Of a stretch of 64,000 nt of DNA, positions 35,249 to 43,250 are shown piece after piece. Numbering within the stretch: the stretch's first letter is position 1; every line of letters starts with the position of its first letter. Origin of the DNA: Polyangiaceae bacterium (lineage in GTDB: Bacteria; Myxococcota_A; Polyangia; Polyangiales; Polyangiaceae). The notes beneath the pieces were generated by a model. It did not search any database, was not told where the DNA came from, and saw only the letters and a program-made list of their open reading frames with translations. The stretch spans positions 27,795-91,794 of the forward strand of contig JAICUB010000028.1 of the NCBI GenBank assembly GCA_025936045.1, written 5' to 3'. The translations under genes and the position numbers were made by a program.

Positions 35249-36925
35249 ATGCAGGACCCCCGTCGGATTTCGCTCGACCTCGACGCGCTCGCGTCGTTGC
35301 TCGAGTTTTCGGGGGCGTCCAAGTTTCGCGTCAACGCGTACCGGCGTGGCGCGGAAATCGTCAACACGCTCGGTGACGAGCTCGGGAGCCTCGTCGAGCA
35401 GGGGCGGCTGCAGGACTTCGAGGGCATCGGGCCCGCGCTGTCGAAACAGATCGAGGAGATGTGGAACACCGGCGCCTCCGAGCTGCTCTCGCGCCTCAAG
35501 GCCGAGCAGCCCGAGGGCGTACTCGAGCTGATGCACGTCCCCGGGCTCACTCCGCGGCGCATCCGCGCGCTGCACGACGCGCTCGGTATCCGCTCGGTCG
35601 CGGAGCTGCGCGACGCGTGCCTCGCGGGACGCGTGCGCCGAGTGCCCGGATTCGGGCCGAAAACCGAGGACCGCATTCGCGAGTCCGTCGAACGCTGGCT
35701 CAAGCGGGACGAGCAGCCGCCCGACCCTTTGCCGCTCGCCGAAGCGCTCGAGCTCGCCGAGCTGATTCGCGCGCGTCTCGCGGGCGCCGTGGAGCGGGTG
35801 GAGCTCGCGGGGGCGCTCCGGCGGCGCGAGGAGCTCGTGCGGGAGCTCGAGTTCGTCGTGACGGGCGACCCGGAGCGTGCGTTCGACGCCCTCGCGTCGC
35901 TCAGGCAAGTGCTGCGCGTCGATCGCGCCGCTCGGCGCGCCATGCTCACGCACCGCGTGACGCTCGAGCTTCATTTCGTCGAACGCGCGGAGCTCGGCCG
36001 TGCGCTCGTGGTCGCGACGGGCAACGACGAGCACGTCGCGGCGCTCCGCGCGCTCGCCGCCGAACGCGGCGTGGAGCTCGCGCGCGACTTCGCCGAGGAG
36101 CGCGAGCTCTACGCGGCCGTCGGCTGCGCGCTCGTCCCACCCGAGCTCCGCAGCGGGCGCGGCGAGCTCGCCGAAGCCGCCGAGCACGACTTTTCCGACC
36201 TGGTCGAAGAGCGCGACATCCGCGGCATGGTCCACTGCCACACCACGTATTCCGACGGTAAAAACAGCGTGCTCGAGATGGCGCAGGCGGCGCACGCGCT
36301 CGGGATGAAATACATCACGATCACCGATCACTCGCCGAGCGCCTTTTACGCGCGGGGCGTCACGCTCGATCGCCTGAAGCAGCAGTGGGACGAAATCGCG
36401 GCCGCGCGCGAGGCCGTTCCGATCCGCATCCTGTCCGGTACCGAGTCCGACATTCTGACGGACGGCGCGCTCGACTACCCCGACGACGTGCTCGAGCGCT
36501 TCGACGTACTCATCGCGAGCATCCACGCGCGCCATCGCATGGATCGCACGGCCATGACCGAACGGCTGCTCCGCGCCATGTCATTTCCCGTGTTCAAGAT
36601 TTGGGGGCACGCGCTCGGTCGTGTGCTGAACCATCGCGCGCCCATCGATTGCGACGTTCCAGCGGTGCTCGACGCGCTCGCCAGGGCCGGCGGCGCCGTC
36701 GAAATCAATGCCGATCCGCACCGCCTCGACCTGCCGCCCTCCTATATGCCCGAAGTCCGGGCGCGGAAGCTCCCGTTCGTGATCTCGGTCGACGCGCATT
36801 CGACGCGCGGTCTCGGCGTGCTGCGCTACGGGGTCGCGATGGCGCGGCGCGGGGGCGTGCGCCGGAGCGAGGTCTTGAACGCGGCGCCGCCCGAGACGTT
36901 CGCTGCCAGCGTGAAGCCCGTATGA
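35249..36925 (+). CDS. polX: PolX-like DNA polymerase/PHP exonuclease with altered polymerase site
   Basis: About 558 residues, near the usual PolX length. The N-terminal Pol beta-like part has helix-hairpin-helix signals (DFEGIGPALSKQIEEM, RVPGFGPKTEDRI). The C-terminal PHP domain keeps its metal ligands (HCHTTYSDGKNS, TITDHS, DPHRLDLPPSYM, SVDAHSTRGLG), so a 3'-5' exonuclease or phosphatase activity is likely. The polymerase palm normally has GDID and a later VD; here these read RELE (198-201) and LE (E240). All three metal-binding aspartates are therefore glutamates. Polymerase activity is probably lost or changed. Confidence 0.93.
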   Translation: MQDPRRISLDLDALASLLEFSGASKFRVNAYRRGAEIVNTLGDELGSLVEQGRLQDFEGIGPALSKQIEEMWNTGASELLSRLKAEQPEGVLELMHVPGLTPRRIRALHDALGIRSVAELRDACLAGRVRRVPGFGPKTEDRIRESVERWLKRDEQPPDPLPLAEALELAELIRARLAGAVERVELAGALRRREELVRELEFVVTGDPERAFDALASLRQVLRVDRAARRAMLTHRVTLELHFVERAELGRALVVATGNDEHVAALRALAAERGVELARDFAEERELYAAVGCALVPPELRSGRGELAEAAEHDFSDLVEERDIRGMVHCHTTYSDGKNSVLEMAQAAHALGMKYITITDHSPSAFYARGVTLDRLKQQWDEIAAAREAVPIRILSGTESDILTDGALDYPDDVLERFDVLIASIHARHRMDRTAMTERLLRAMSFPVFKIWGHALGRVLNHRAPIDCDVPAVLDALARAGGAVEINADPHRLDLPPSYMPEVRARKLPFVISVDAHSTRGLGVLRYGVAMARRGGVRRSEVLNAAPPETFAASVKPV

Positions 36926-37075
36926 AGCTCACCCTCGCGCCCGTCGCGTGAGGTGTGGAGCGGTCTGCCGACGACTTCAGCGCACATCGGACCACCCGTA
37001 TCCAACCGTATTGGTCTCATCGAATGGCATTGATGGATTGCCTGCACACTTCGAGGCGTGGCATTCTCGCGGCCC

Positions 37076-37969
37076 ATGGCTATTCACGACCAGGACACGG
37101 CCGTGAGCGTGAATGACCCCGCTCTTTCGGGCGTGGTCACGGGCAACGACTGTCTGGTTTTGATTCACCGGCGCCAAGGGTTGCCGTTCGCACAGCGCAT
37201 CGATCTGACTCGCGCCGTCGTGCGCATCGGCCGCGATACGAAAAACGAGCTCGTGCTCGAGGATCAAGAGGTCTCCCGCCGCCACGCGCGCGTCGAATCG
37301 CGCGGCAACGGTTGGATCCTGATGGACGTGGGCTCGACGAACGGGACGTTCTTGAACGAGCGTGAATTGGGCGGCCACGCTCGCCTCGTCTGCGGGGACC
37401 GTCTGAAAATCGGCTCCCACATCTTCAAATTTCTCACCGGCAACGACGTCGAGTCCGCCTATCACGACGAGATCTACAAGCTCTCGATCACCGACAACCT
37501 GACGGGGCTCCCGAACCGCCGCGCGCTCGACGACGAGCTCGCCCGCGAGTTTTCGCGCGCGCGGCGGCATGGTTTGCCCACGAGCGTCTTGATGATCGAT
37601 ATCGACGAGTTCAAGAGCGTCAACGACCAGTTTGGTCATCCCGCCGGTGACGCCGTGCTCGCGAACGCCGCTCGAGCCGTGCGCGGCGCCGTACGTGAAG
37701 GTGATCTGGTCGCTCGCTACGGCGGCGAGGAAATCGCCGTGCTCATGCCGCAGATCGAGCTCGCGGGCGCGGCCAGCGTGGGGGAGCGCGTGCGCCGGTC
37801 GGTCGCCGAGCTCGTCACGAGCTTCCGTGACGCGCGGATCGGGGTCACGGTCAGCGTCGGTTGCGCCGCCCTCGCCGACGCCGACGCCGATCCGAAGACG
37901 TTGATCCTGCGCGCGGACGAGAAGCTCTACGCCGCGAAGCACGCCGGCCGAAACCGCGTCGAGAGCTGA
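37076..37969 (+). CDS. FHA-GGDEF diguanylate cyclase
   Basis: About 297 residues from ATG 37076; a GTG six codons upstream is possible. The FHA domain (about 40-115) has RIGRDTKNELVLEDQEVSRRHARV and GSTNGTFLN, the phosphothreonine-binding loops. The GGDEF domain follows: SITDNLTGLPNRRAL, DEFKSVNDQFGHPAGD, and the active loop RYGGEEIAV. An RxxD inhibitory site (REGD) sits five residues before GGEE. The protein should make cyclic di-GMP and be feedback-inhibited. The FHA domain implies that a Ser/Thr kinase phosphosite recruits or controls it, and two such kinases lie in this window. Confidence 0.95.
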   Translation: MAIHDQDTAVSVNDPALSGVVTGNDCLVLIHRRQGLPFAQRIDLTRAVVRIGRDTKNELVLEDQEVSRRHARVESRGNGWILMDVGSTNGTFLNERELGGHARLVCGDRLKIGSHIFKFLTGNDVESAYHDEIYKLSITDNLTGLPNRRALDDELAREFSRARRHGLPTSVLMIDIDEFKSVNDQFGHPAGDAVLANAARAVRGAVREGDLVARYGGEEIAVLMPQIELAGAASVGERVRRSVAELVTSFRDARIGVTVSVGCAALADADADPKTLILRADEKLYAAKHAGRNRVES

Positions 37970-37984
37970 ATCCCGGCGTCGGCC

Positions 37985-39889
37985 TTACGTGACGCTGCGC
38001 CGCTGTCGAGCGTCGAGCTCTTCACGCACGATCCTGAGGAGCTCGTCGGGTTCGTAGGGTTTCGCGAGGAAGGTGACGTTGTCGCCGAGGTTACTCGTGA
38101 GTGAGTCGGAATAACCGCTGCACAGGATGGCCGCGACGTGCGGCGCCTGGCCGCGAATTTCGGCGAGCGCGCCCGTTCCGCTCTTGCGCGGCATGACGCA
38201 GTCGAGCAGCACTAGGTCGATCTCGGCTTGGTGCTCGGCGAAGGTGCGCACGGCGTGCTCGCCGTCCTCGGCCGTGAGCACCCGGTAGCCCGCGCGTTCG
38301 AGGATGCGCACCACAACGGCTCGTACGCGCGGCTCGTCCTCGGCGACCAGGACCGTTTCGTTCCCGCCCTTCACGTCTCTCTCGACGTCACCTCCCGTCG
38401 GCGTGGCGTGCCGCTCCGAGACCGGCAGGTACGTCTTGAACGTCGTCCCGCGGCCGAGGTCGCTGCACACCTGCATGAAGCCGCCGTGGCGCCGGACGAT
38501 GCCGTACGCCGTCGCGAGCCCGAGGCCGGAGCCCTGCGCTTTCGTCGTGTAAAACGGCTCGAAAACGCGATCGAGGGCGTCCTGCGGGATGCCCACGCCC
38601 GTATCGGCGACGCTCACGAGCACGTAGCGTCCCGAGCGAACCCAGGGGTCCGCTTGATGGAAGCCCTCGTCGACCTGCACGACTTCCGTTTGGATCACGA
38701 CGCGCCCGCCGTTCGGCATCGCGTCGCGCGCGTTCACGCACAGGTTGACGACGACCTGCTCGAGCTGTCCGCGGTCCGCCAGCACGCTCGGCAGGCGCGA
38801 GCCGCCGATGAACTCCATCTTCACGCTTTCGGGAACCAGGCGGCGGAGCAGCTTCAACGTGTCGCCGAGCATGCCGTTCACATCGACGAGCGTCTGATTC
38901 ACGGGCTGGCGCGTGCTGAACGCGAGCAGTTGGCGCGTGAGCTCGGCCGCGCGATTGCCGGCCGCGAGCGCGTCATCGAGCAGGACCTGGCGCTCCTCCG
39001 GATCCTGACAGCCGCGCGCGAGGCTCAGGTTACCGAGGATGGCCACGAGCAGGTTGTTGAAGTCGTGCGCGACGCCGCCCGCGAGCTGACCAATCGCCTC
39101 GAGCTTTTGCGAGCGATTGAGCTGCGCTTCGGTGCGCTTGCCGTAAGTGATGTCGATCACGCCGCCCATGAGCTCGTGGGCTTTCCCCGTCGAATCCAGC
39201 AGCACGCGGCCCTTGCACAAGAGCCAGCGCACGCTGCCGTCCGAGCGCACCGTCCGAAAGGTGAGCTCCGGGTACTCGCCGGTCCCGACGGCGTTCAGCA
39301 CGGCGCTCTTGACTCGCTCGCGATCGTCCGCGTGCACGAGCCCGAGGAAGGTGTTGAAGTTGATGTCGTCGTCGCCTTCCGGCCACTCGAAAATACGCTT
39401 GGCCGTCGGGTCCCAGCGCAAGCGGTCGCTCGCGACCGTCCAGGACCACTGCCCCATGCCGGACGCTTCGAGCGCGAGCCGGAGCTGCGCATCGCGCAGG
39501 CTGAGCTCCGCTTCGGCGCGCTTACGTGCGGTGATGTCGGAGGAGATCGTGAGCAGGCCGGTGACGATCCCTTCGCGCTCGATCGGGATGATGCGCGAGT
39601 CCCACCAGCGCGCCGAGACGCTCAGGAATTCGGCACGCTGCGCTTGCTTCTCCTCGACCGCCTTCTTGACGGCGGCGAGGTAGTAGGCCTGGTGCGAGCT
39701 CGGGATCAGATCGACGACGAGCTTGCCGTGGAACGAACGCGGGTCCGCGCCCGCCAAGGCGCGGCTCAAGAAGACGATCCGCGCGTCGAGGTCGAGTATC
39801 GAAATGACGTCGGGCGAATGCGCCAGAATGCCGGTCAGCCATTCCGATCGGTCCACATCGAGACCCGTGGTGCCCGTGGGAGCCGCCAT
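37985..39889 (-). CDS. PAS-PAS hybrid histidine kinase with receiver
   Basis: About 634 residues: two PAS domains (about 15-125 and 130-255), HisKA with the phosphoacceptor in GGVAHDFNNLL, HATPase_c (NARDAMPNGG, DTGVGIP, GSGLGLA) and a receiver (LVAEDEPRVR, phosphoacceptor in VLLDCVMPR, KPY). It has no membrane helices, so sensing is cytoplasmic. It converges on the FHA-GGDEF gene, 15 bases apart. The downstream gene on the same strand is the flavin-type protein, 71 bases after the kinase's start region, so the kinase has its own promoter on the other side. Confidence 0.95.
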   Translation of the reverse strand: MAAPTGTTGLDVDRSEWLTGILAHSPDVISILDLDARIVFLSRALAGADPRSFHGKLVVDLIPSSHQAYYLAAVKKAVEEKQAQRAEFLSVSARWWDSRIIPIEREGIVTGLLTISSDITARKRAEAELSLRDAQLRLALEASGMGQWSWTVASDRLRWDPTAKRIFEWPEGDDDINFNTFLGLVHADDRERVKSAVLNAVGTGEYPELTFRTVRSDGSVRWLLCKGRVLLDSTGKAHELMGGVIDITYGKRTEAQLNRSQKLEAIGQLAGGVAHDFNNLLVAILGNLSLARGCQDPEERQVLLDDALAAGNRAAELTRQLLAFSTRQPVNQTLVDVNGMLGDTLKLLRRLVPESVKMEFIGGSRLPSVLADRGQLEQVVVNLCVNARDAMPNGGRVVIQTEVVQVDEGFHQADPWVRSGRYVLVSVADTGVGIPQDALDRVFEPFYTTKAQGSGLGLATAYGIVRRHGGFMQVCSDLGRGTTFKTYLPVSERHATPTGGDVERDVKGGNETVLVAEDEPRVRAVVVRILERAGYRVLTAEDGEHAVRTFAEHQAEIDLVLLDCVMPRKSGTGALAEIRGQAPHVAAILCSGYSDSLTSNLGDNVTFLAKPYEPDELLRIVREELDARQRRSVT

Positions 39890-39960
39890 ATCGCCGACCT
39901 CTGAATACGCAGCTTCTCACGGACGACACCTCGCGGACAATCTCCGAAGCCGTTCGCGTG

Positions 39961-40392
39961 TCAGCGCGCGAGCTCATGCGGGCCGAACTCGGCGAAGAGC
40001 GGCGGATTGGTTCGGAAATCGCTGAAACGAACAGAGGTCGGTCGCACGAGGATGTGCGTGATGCCCCGCCAGGTAAGGCGGGCTCTCCCATCGGGGTATA
40101 CCGAAAAGTAGACTTCGCGGATGCGTGCGAGCTCGGTGCCGGTCGGGAAGTGTGCGACACCGTCGATCTGCGCCGTCACTTCGTGGTCCCAACCCACGAC
40201 GAGAGCGACGCGCGGGTCCGCGCTCAGGTTGGCGAATTTTCGCGTGTTCGCGAGTGTGTCGAAAATGATCTCGAGCTCGTCGCTGATCGCGATGCCGACG
40301 ACGGCGGCTTGGGGTGTGCCGTCTTTCGCCACGCTCGCCTCGACCGCGATGCGATGGCGGCGCAAAAACGCCAGCAATTCCGCGCGGGTCAT
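39961..40392 (-). CDS. Pyridoxamine 5'-phosphate oxidase-fold protein
   Basis: About 143 residues starting MTRAELLAFLRRHRI. The split-barrel FMN-binding pattern is visible: IAVEASVAKDGTPQAAVVGIA, IIFDTLANTRKFANLSADPRVALVV, then EVYFSVYPDG and WRGITHILVRPTSVRFSDF. The family includes FMN oxidases and many proteins of unknown role. Its start overlaps the stop of ogt by four bases (ATGA), making it the last gene of a three-gene coupled set with alkylation repair, which is an unexpected partner. Confidence 0.88.
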   Translation of the reverse strand: MTRAELLAFLRRHRIAVEASVAKDGTPQAAVVGIAISDELEIIFDTLANTRKFANLSADPRVALVVGWDHEVTAQIDGVAHFPTGTELARIREVYFSVYPDGRARLTWRGITHILVRPTSVRFSDFRTNPPLFAEFGPHELAR

Positions 40393-40910
40393 GCGGAACG
40401 CGCCGTCGCGAGCGCGACGCCTTCGTGCGCGAGCAGCCAGCGCTTGCGTTCGAGCCCGCCGCCGTAGCCCGTGAGCGTGCCGTTCGCGCCGATCACGCGA
40501 TGGCACGGCACCACGATGCCGATCGGATTCGAGCCGTTCGCCAGTCCGACCGCCCGAACGGCCTTGGGTCGCTCGATTTGACGCGCGAGCTCACCGTACG
40601 AGCGCGTCTGTCCGCACGGTATCTTCAAGAGTCCACGCCAAACCGAGCGCTGGAACTCCGTGCCGCCCATTACGATCGGTAAGTCGTCGATCGCGGTGAG
40701 CTCCCCGTCGAAGTAGGCGCGCAGGGCGCTCGTGAGGCCGCCTGGGTCCTTCGCGCGCGTCGGATCAGTGCTGCCGAGCGCCGATTCCATTCGCGCGTGG
40801 CCTTCGAAGAAGCCGACCGCGCGGAGTCGGCCCGCTTCGTCGGCGAGAAGCGCGAGCTTTCCGATGGGGGTTTCGAACTCGTCGATCAAGAGTCGCTCGT
40901 GCGTTTTCAT
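40389..40910 (-). CDS. ogt: O6-methylguanine-DNA methyltransferase
   Basis: About 173 residues. The acceptor Cys is C136 in GIVVPCHRVIGANG, and QRSVWRGLLKIPCGQTRSYGELA is the helix-turn-helix/Arg-finger region. It is a suicide protein that takes alkyl groups from O6 of guanine in DNA. It overlaps its neighbours on both sides by four bases, so all three genes are translated as a unit. It supplies the methyltransferase half that the upstream Ada/AlkA fusion lacks. Confidence 0.95.
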   Translation of the reverse strand: MKTHERLLIDEFETPIGKLALLADEAGRLRAVGFFEGHARMESALGSTDPTRAKDPGGLTSALRAYFDGELTAIDDLPIVMGGTEFQRSVWRGLLKIPCGQTRSYGELARQIERPKAVRAVGLANGSNPIGIVVPCHRVIGANGTLTGYGGGLERKRWLLAHEGVALATARSA

Positions 40911-42406
40911 GATGCCCTCTGCTCCTGTCGTCCGGCGGCGTCCGCCGCCCACAGGTGTTCCGCGGCGTAGGCGCGGAAGGGGCGCCAGCGCTCGGCGCGT
41001 TTCAGAAGCGCCGCCGGGCTCGGTCGCGGTTCGCCGGCGGCCGCGGCGCCACGCAGCAGGCCCACGTCGCTCGCGGGGAACGCATCCGGCTCGCGCGCGG
41101 CACGGAGCGCGATGTAGTGCGCCGTCCAATCGCCGATGCCGGGCACCGCACGCAAGCGCTCGACCGTCTCTTCGATGGTGGCGAGCGGGTGGAACAGCAT
41201 CGGATCGGCGAGCGCGGCTCGGGCGGCGCTCCGCAGCGCTTTGCGCCGCGCGTCGGGCATGCCGAGCCGGTCGAGCTCGGCAGTGAGCACGTCCTCGGCC
41301 GTCGGAAACGCGAAGGAGAGCTCGCTCACGAGGTTCGCTTCGGTCGTGACGGGGCGGCCCGCAAGGTGAACCAGCTCGGCGGCGAGGCGTCGCGCGTGCG
41401 CCACGGACACTTGTTGCCCCAGGATCGCTCGTACGGCGAGCTCGAAGCCGTCCCACGCGCCTGCCGCGCGCAGGCCCGGCCGGGCCCCCACGAGGGGCGC
41501 GAGCCACGGATCGGCCGCGAGGTGCGCCCCGATGCTCGTCACGTCCGCCGCGAGATCGAAGGTGCGGCGGATGCGAGCGACCACGCCCGGCAGCGCGCGT
41601 ACGTTAGGAAAGCGAATGGTCGCGACGAGACATGCGTCCCGCTCCGCGTGAGCGATCTCGACGCTGCCGGTCTCGCCCTCGTGAAGCACCGTGCGGGCGT
41701 AGCGTTCGTCGCTCACGTGCTCGACACCCGGGATCGCTCGAGCGCGAAAGAAGGCGAGCATGCTCGCGAAGTCGTAGGGTGGCCGATAGCGGAGCCGCAC
41801 GCTCACTCCGCGCTCCCGGGTCCGTCGCTCGGCGCCCGGCGGCACGGCCTTGCGCCGCAGCGCGCTCGGCGGTCGCGCGTAAAGTTCCTGGAACGTCTCG
41901 TTGAAGCGCCGCACGCTGCCGAAGCCGGCCGCGAGCGCGATTTCCGACATGGGCAGCTCCGTTTCGTGGATCAGCTGCTTGGCGAACAGCACGCGGCGCG
42001 TCTGCGCGACGGCGATGGGGGAGGCGCCGAGGTGCTGCTGGAACAGCCGCCGCAGCTGGCGGCCACCGATGCCGAGCCGTTCGGCGAGCCCGTCGACGCT
42101 TGCGTCGTCGGCATCGAGCTCCCCCTGAGCGATGAGCGAGAGCCCGCGCGAGACCGTGTTCGAGGTGCCGAGCCAGGCGCCGTGGTCCGGTGCCGTCTCG
42201 GGCCGGCAGCGCAGGCAGGGGCGGAATCCCGCTTCCTGCGCCGCGGCCGCGGACGGGAAGAAAATGCAGTTTTGCCGTTTGGGCGTGGTCGCCGGGCAGA
42301 TCGGCCGGCAATAAATGCCCGTCGTCTTCACTGCCGTGAAGAAGCGCCCGTCGAAACGGGCGTCTCGCGCCTCGAGCGCCCGGTAGCACGCGTCCTGATC
42401 GAGCAC
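40907..42406 (-). CDS. alkA: Ada-type regulator fused to 3-methyladenine DNA glycosylase II
   Basis: About 499 residues from GTG 42406 (VLDQDACYRAL), the usual length for this fusion. The N-terminal Ada zinc site has Cys pairs YCRPIC and CLRC. An AraC-type HTH follows (VDGLAERLGIGGRQLRRLF, MSEIALAAGFGSVRRFNETF). Then come AlkA_N (VSVRLRYRPPYDFASMLAFF) and the HhH-GPD glycosylase domain (AILGQQVSVAHARRLA, VPGIGDWTAHYIALR, catalytic Asp in ASDVGLLRG). The N-terminus would sense methylphosphotriesters and activate the operon, while the C-terminus removes alkylated bases. An open frame continues upstream but only reads across repeat DNA. Confidence 0.94.
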   Translation of the reverse strand: MLDQDACYRALEARDARFDGRFFTAVKTTGIYCRPICPATTPKRQNCIFFPSAAAAQEAGFRPCLRCRPETAPDHGAWLGTSNTVSRGLSLIAQGELDADDASVDGLAERLGIGGRQLRRLFQQHLGASPIAVAQTRRVLFAKQLIHETELPMSEIALAAGFGSVRRFNETFQELYARPPSALRRKAVPPGAERRTRERGVSVRLRYRPPYDFASMLAFFRARAIPGVEHVSDERYARTVLHEGETGSVEIAHAERDACLVATIRFPNVRALPGVVARIRRTFDLAADVTSIGAHLAADPWLAPLVGARPGLRAAGAWDGFELAVRAILGQQVSVAHARRLAAELVHLAGRPVTTEANLVSELSFAFPTAEDVLTAELDRLGMPDARRKALRSAARAALADPMLFHPLATIEETVERLRAVPGIGDWTAHYIALRAAREPDAFPASDVGLLRGAAAAGEPRPSPAALLKRAERWRPFRAYAAEHLWAADAAGRQEQRAS

Positions 42407-42483
42407 GCAAGAGCAATAACTCCGTCGAGCCACCTCCGCTCGCGCTTTTCGGACATCGACGGTCCGGGCTCGACCTCCGGTGG

Positions 42484-42515
42484 GGACGTCCGCGCGGACG
42501 TCCGCCGGGACGTCC
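42484..42515. repeat. Three GGACGTCC palindromes at 12-bp spacing
   Basis: GGACGTCC, its own reverse complement, occurs at 42484-42491, 42496-42503 and 42508-42515. The 12-bp unit reads GGACGTCCGCGC, GGACGTCCGCCG, GGACGTCCGACG. The block lies in the 200-base gap between the divergent Ada/AlkA and sigma-factor genes, about 80 bases from the Ada/AlkA start. It could be an operator for either gene or a simple repeat. Confidence 0.75.
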
Positions 42516-42605
42516 GACGCGGCGCGAACCGCCGAAAAACGCGAGGCATTCCGGCTTGGAGAGTGCGTCGGCCAAGGGCACGGCTCCTGCAATTCGGGTT
42601 CACGC

Positions 42606-43241
42606 ATGTTCCCCGCCGCCGGCCTGCGAGCTTCCATCTTCCCCTGCGAGCCTCAAAAGCTCGAGCGTTTCCACGGCATCCTCCACCAGCACCAGCCGCT
42701 CGTCGAACGCCGCTTGCGCCGCCTCGGCGTTCCAGACGCCGACGTCGACGACGCCGTTCAGGACGTGTTCCTCGTCGTGGCGCGCCGGCTCGACGACGTG
42801 GAGCTCGCGCGCGAGCGAGCGTTCGTCCTCGGCACCGCCGCTCGGGTCGCGTCGATGCGCAAGCGCACGCGCCGCCGTCACCCGGAGGAACCGACAGAGG
42901 CTCTCGACGAGCAGCCCGGTACGAGCGTCGACCCCGAAGAGCTCAACGCGGCCTTGGTCGCCGAAGACCTCGTGCGCGGCTTGCTCGGGCGCCTGCGCAC
43001 CGAGAGCCGCGCCGTCATCATGCTCGCCGAGCTCGAAGAGCTGCCGCTCCGGGACGTGGCCGTGCGACTCGGGATCCCGCTCGGCACGGTGAATTCGCGA
43101 CTCCGTCGCGCCAGGGCGGAGCTCCGTGGAGCGGTCGTCAGGCTGCGTGCGCGCGAGCGGGGGCGCACTAGTGCGTCTTGCGCGCCTCACCCGAGCGGGG
43201 TTTCCAAAATTCACGATCGAGGCAAGTGGTCTCTAGTGTAA
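42606..43241 (+). CDS. Sigma-70 family (ECF-like) RNA polymerase sigma factor
   Basis: About 211 residues. The sigma2 region is seen as LVERRLRRLGVPDADVDDAVQDVFLVVARRL, and sigma4 as LRTESRAVIMLAELEELPLRDVAVRLGIPLGTVNSRLRRARAEL. These are the standard core-binding and -35-binding helices of group 4 sigma factors. No anti-sigma gene is adjacent. The start was placed at ATG 42606. The C-terminal 30 residues after sigma4 are not conserved, and the DNA there contains the palindrome GCGCACTAGTGCG. Confidence 0.88.
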   Translation: MFPAAGLRASIFPCEPQKLERFHGILHQHQPLVERRLRRLGVPDADVDDAVQDVFLVVARRLDDVELARERAFVLGTAARVASMRKRTRRRHPEEPTEALDEQPGTSVDPEELNAALVAEDLVRGLLGRLRTESRAVIMLAELEELPLRDVAVRLGIPLGTVNSRLRRARAELRGAVVRLRARERGRTSASCAPHPSGVSKIHDRGKWSLV

Positions 43242-43250
43242 GACGGGCCG

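Noticed and set aside
42407..42637. N-terminal extension of the Ada/AlkA fusion
   Set aside because: It translates the 12-bp repeat block into DVPADVRADVP and runs across the intergenic region; the family length fits the start at 42406.
43163..43176. GCGCACTAGTGCG palindrome compared with the ends of the 6370-6545 element
   Set aside because: Only the CTAG-centred core is shared and it lies inside a coding sequence; no further hairpins follow.
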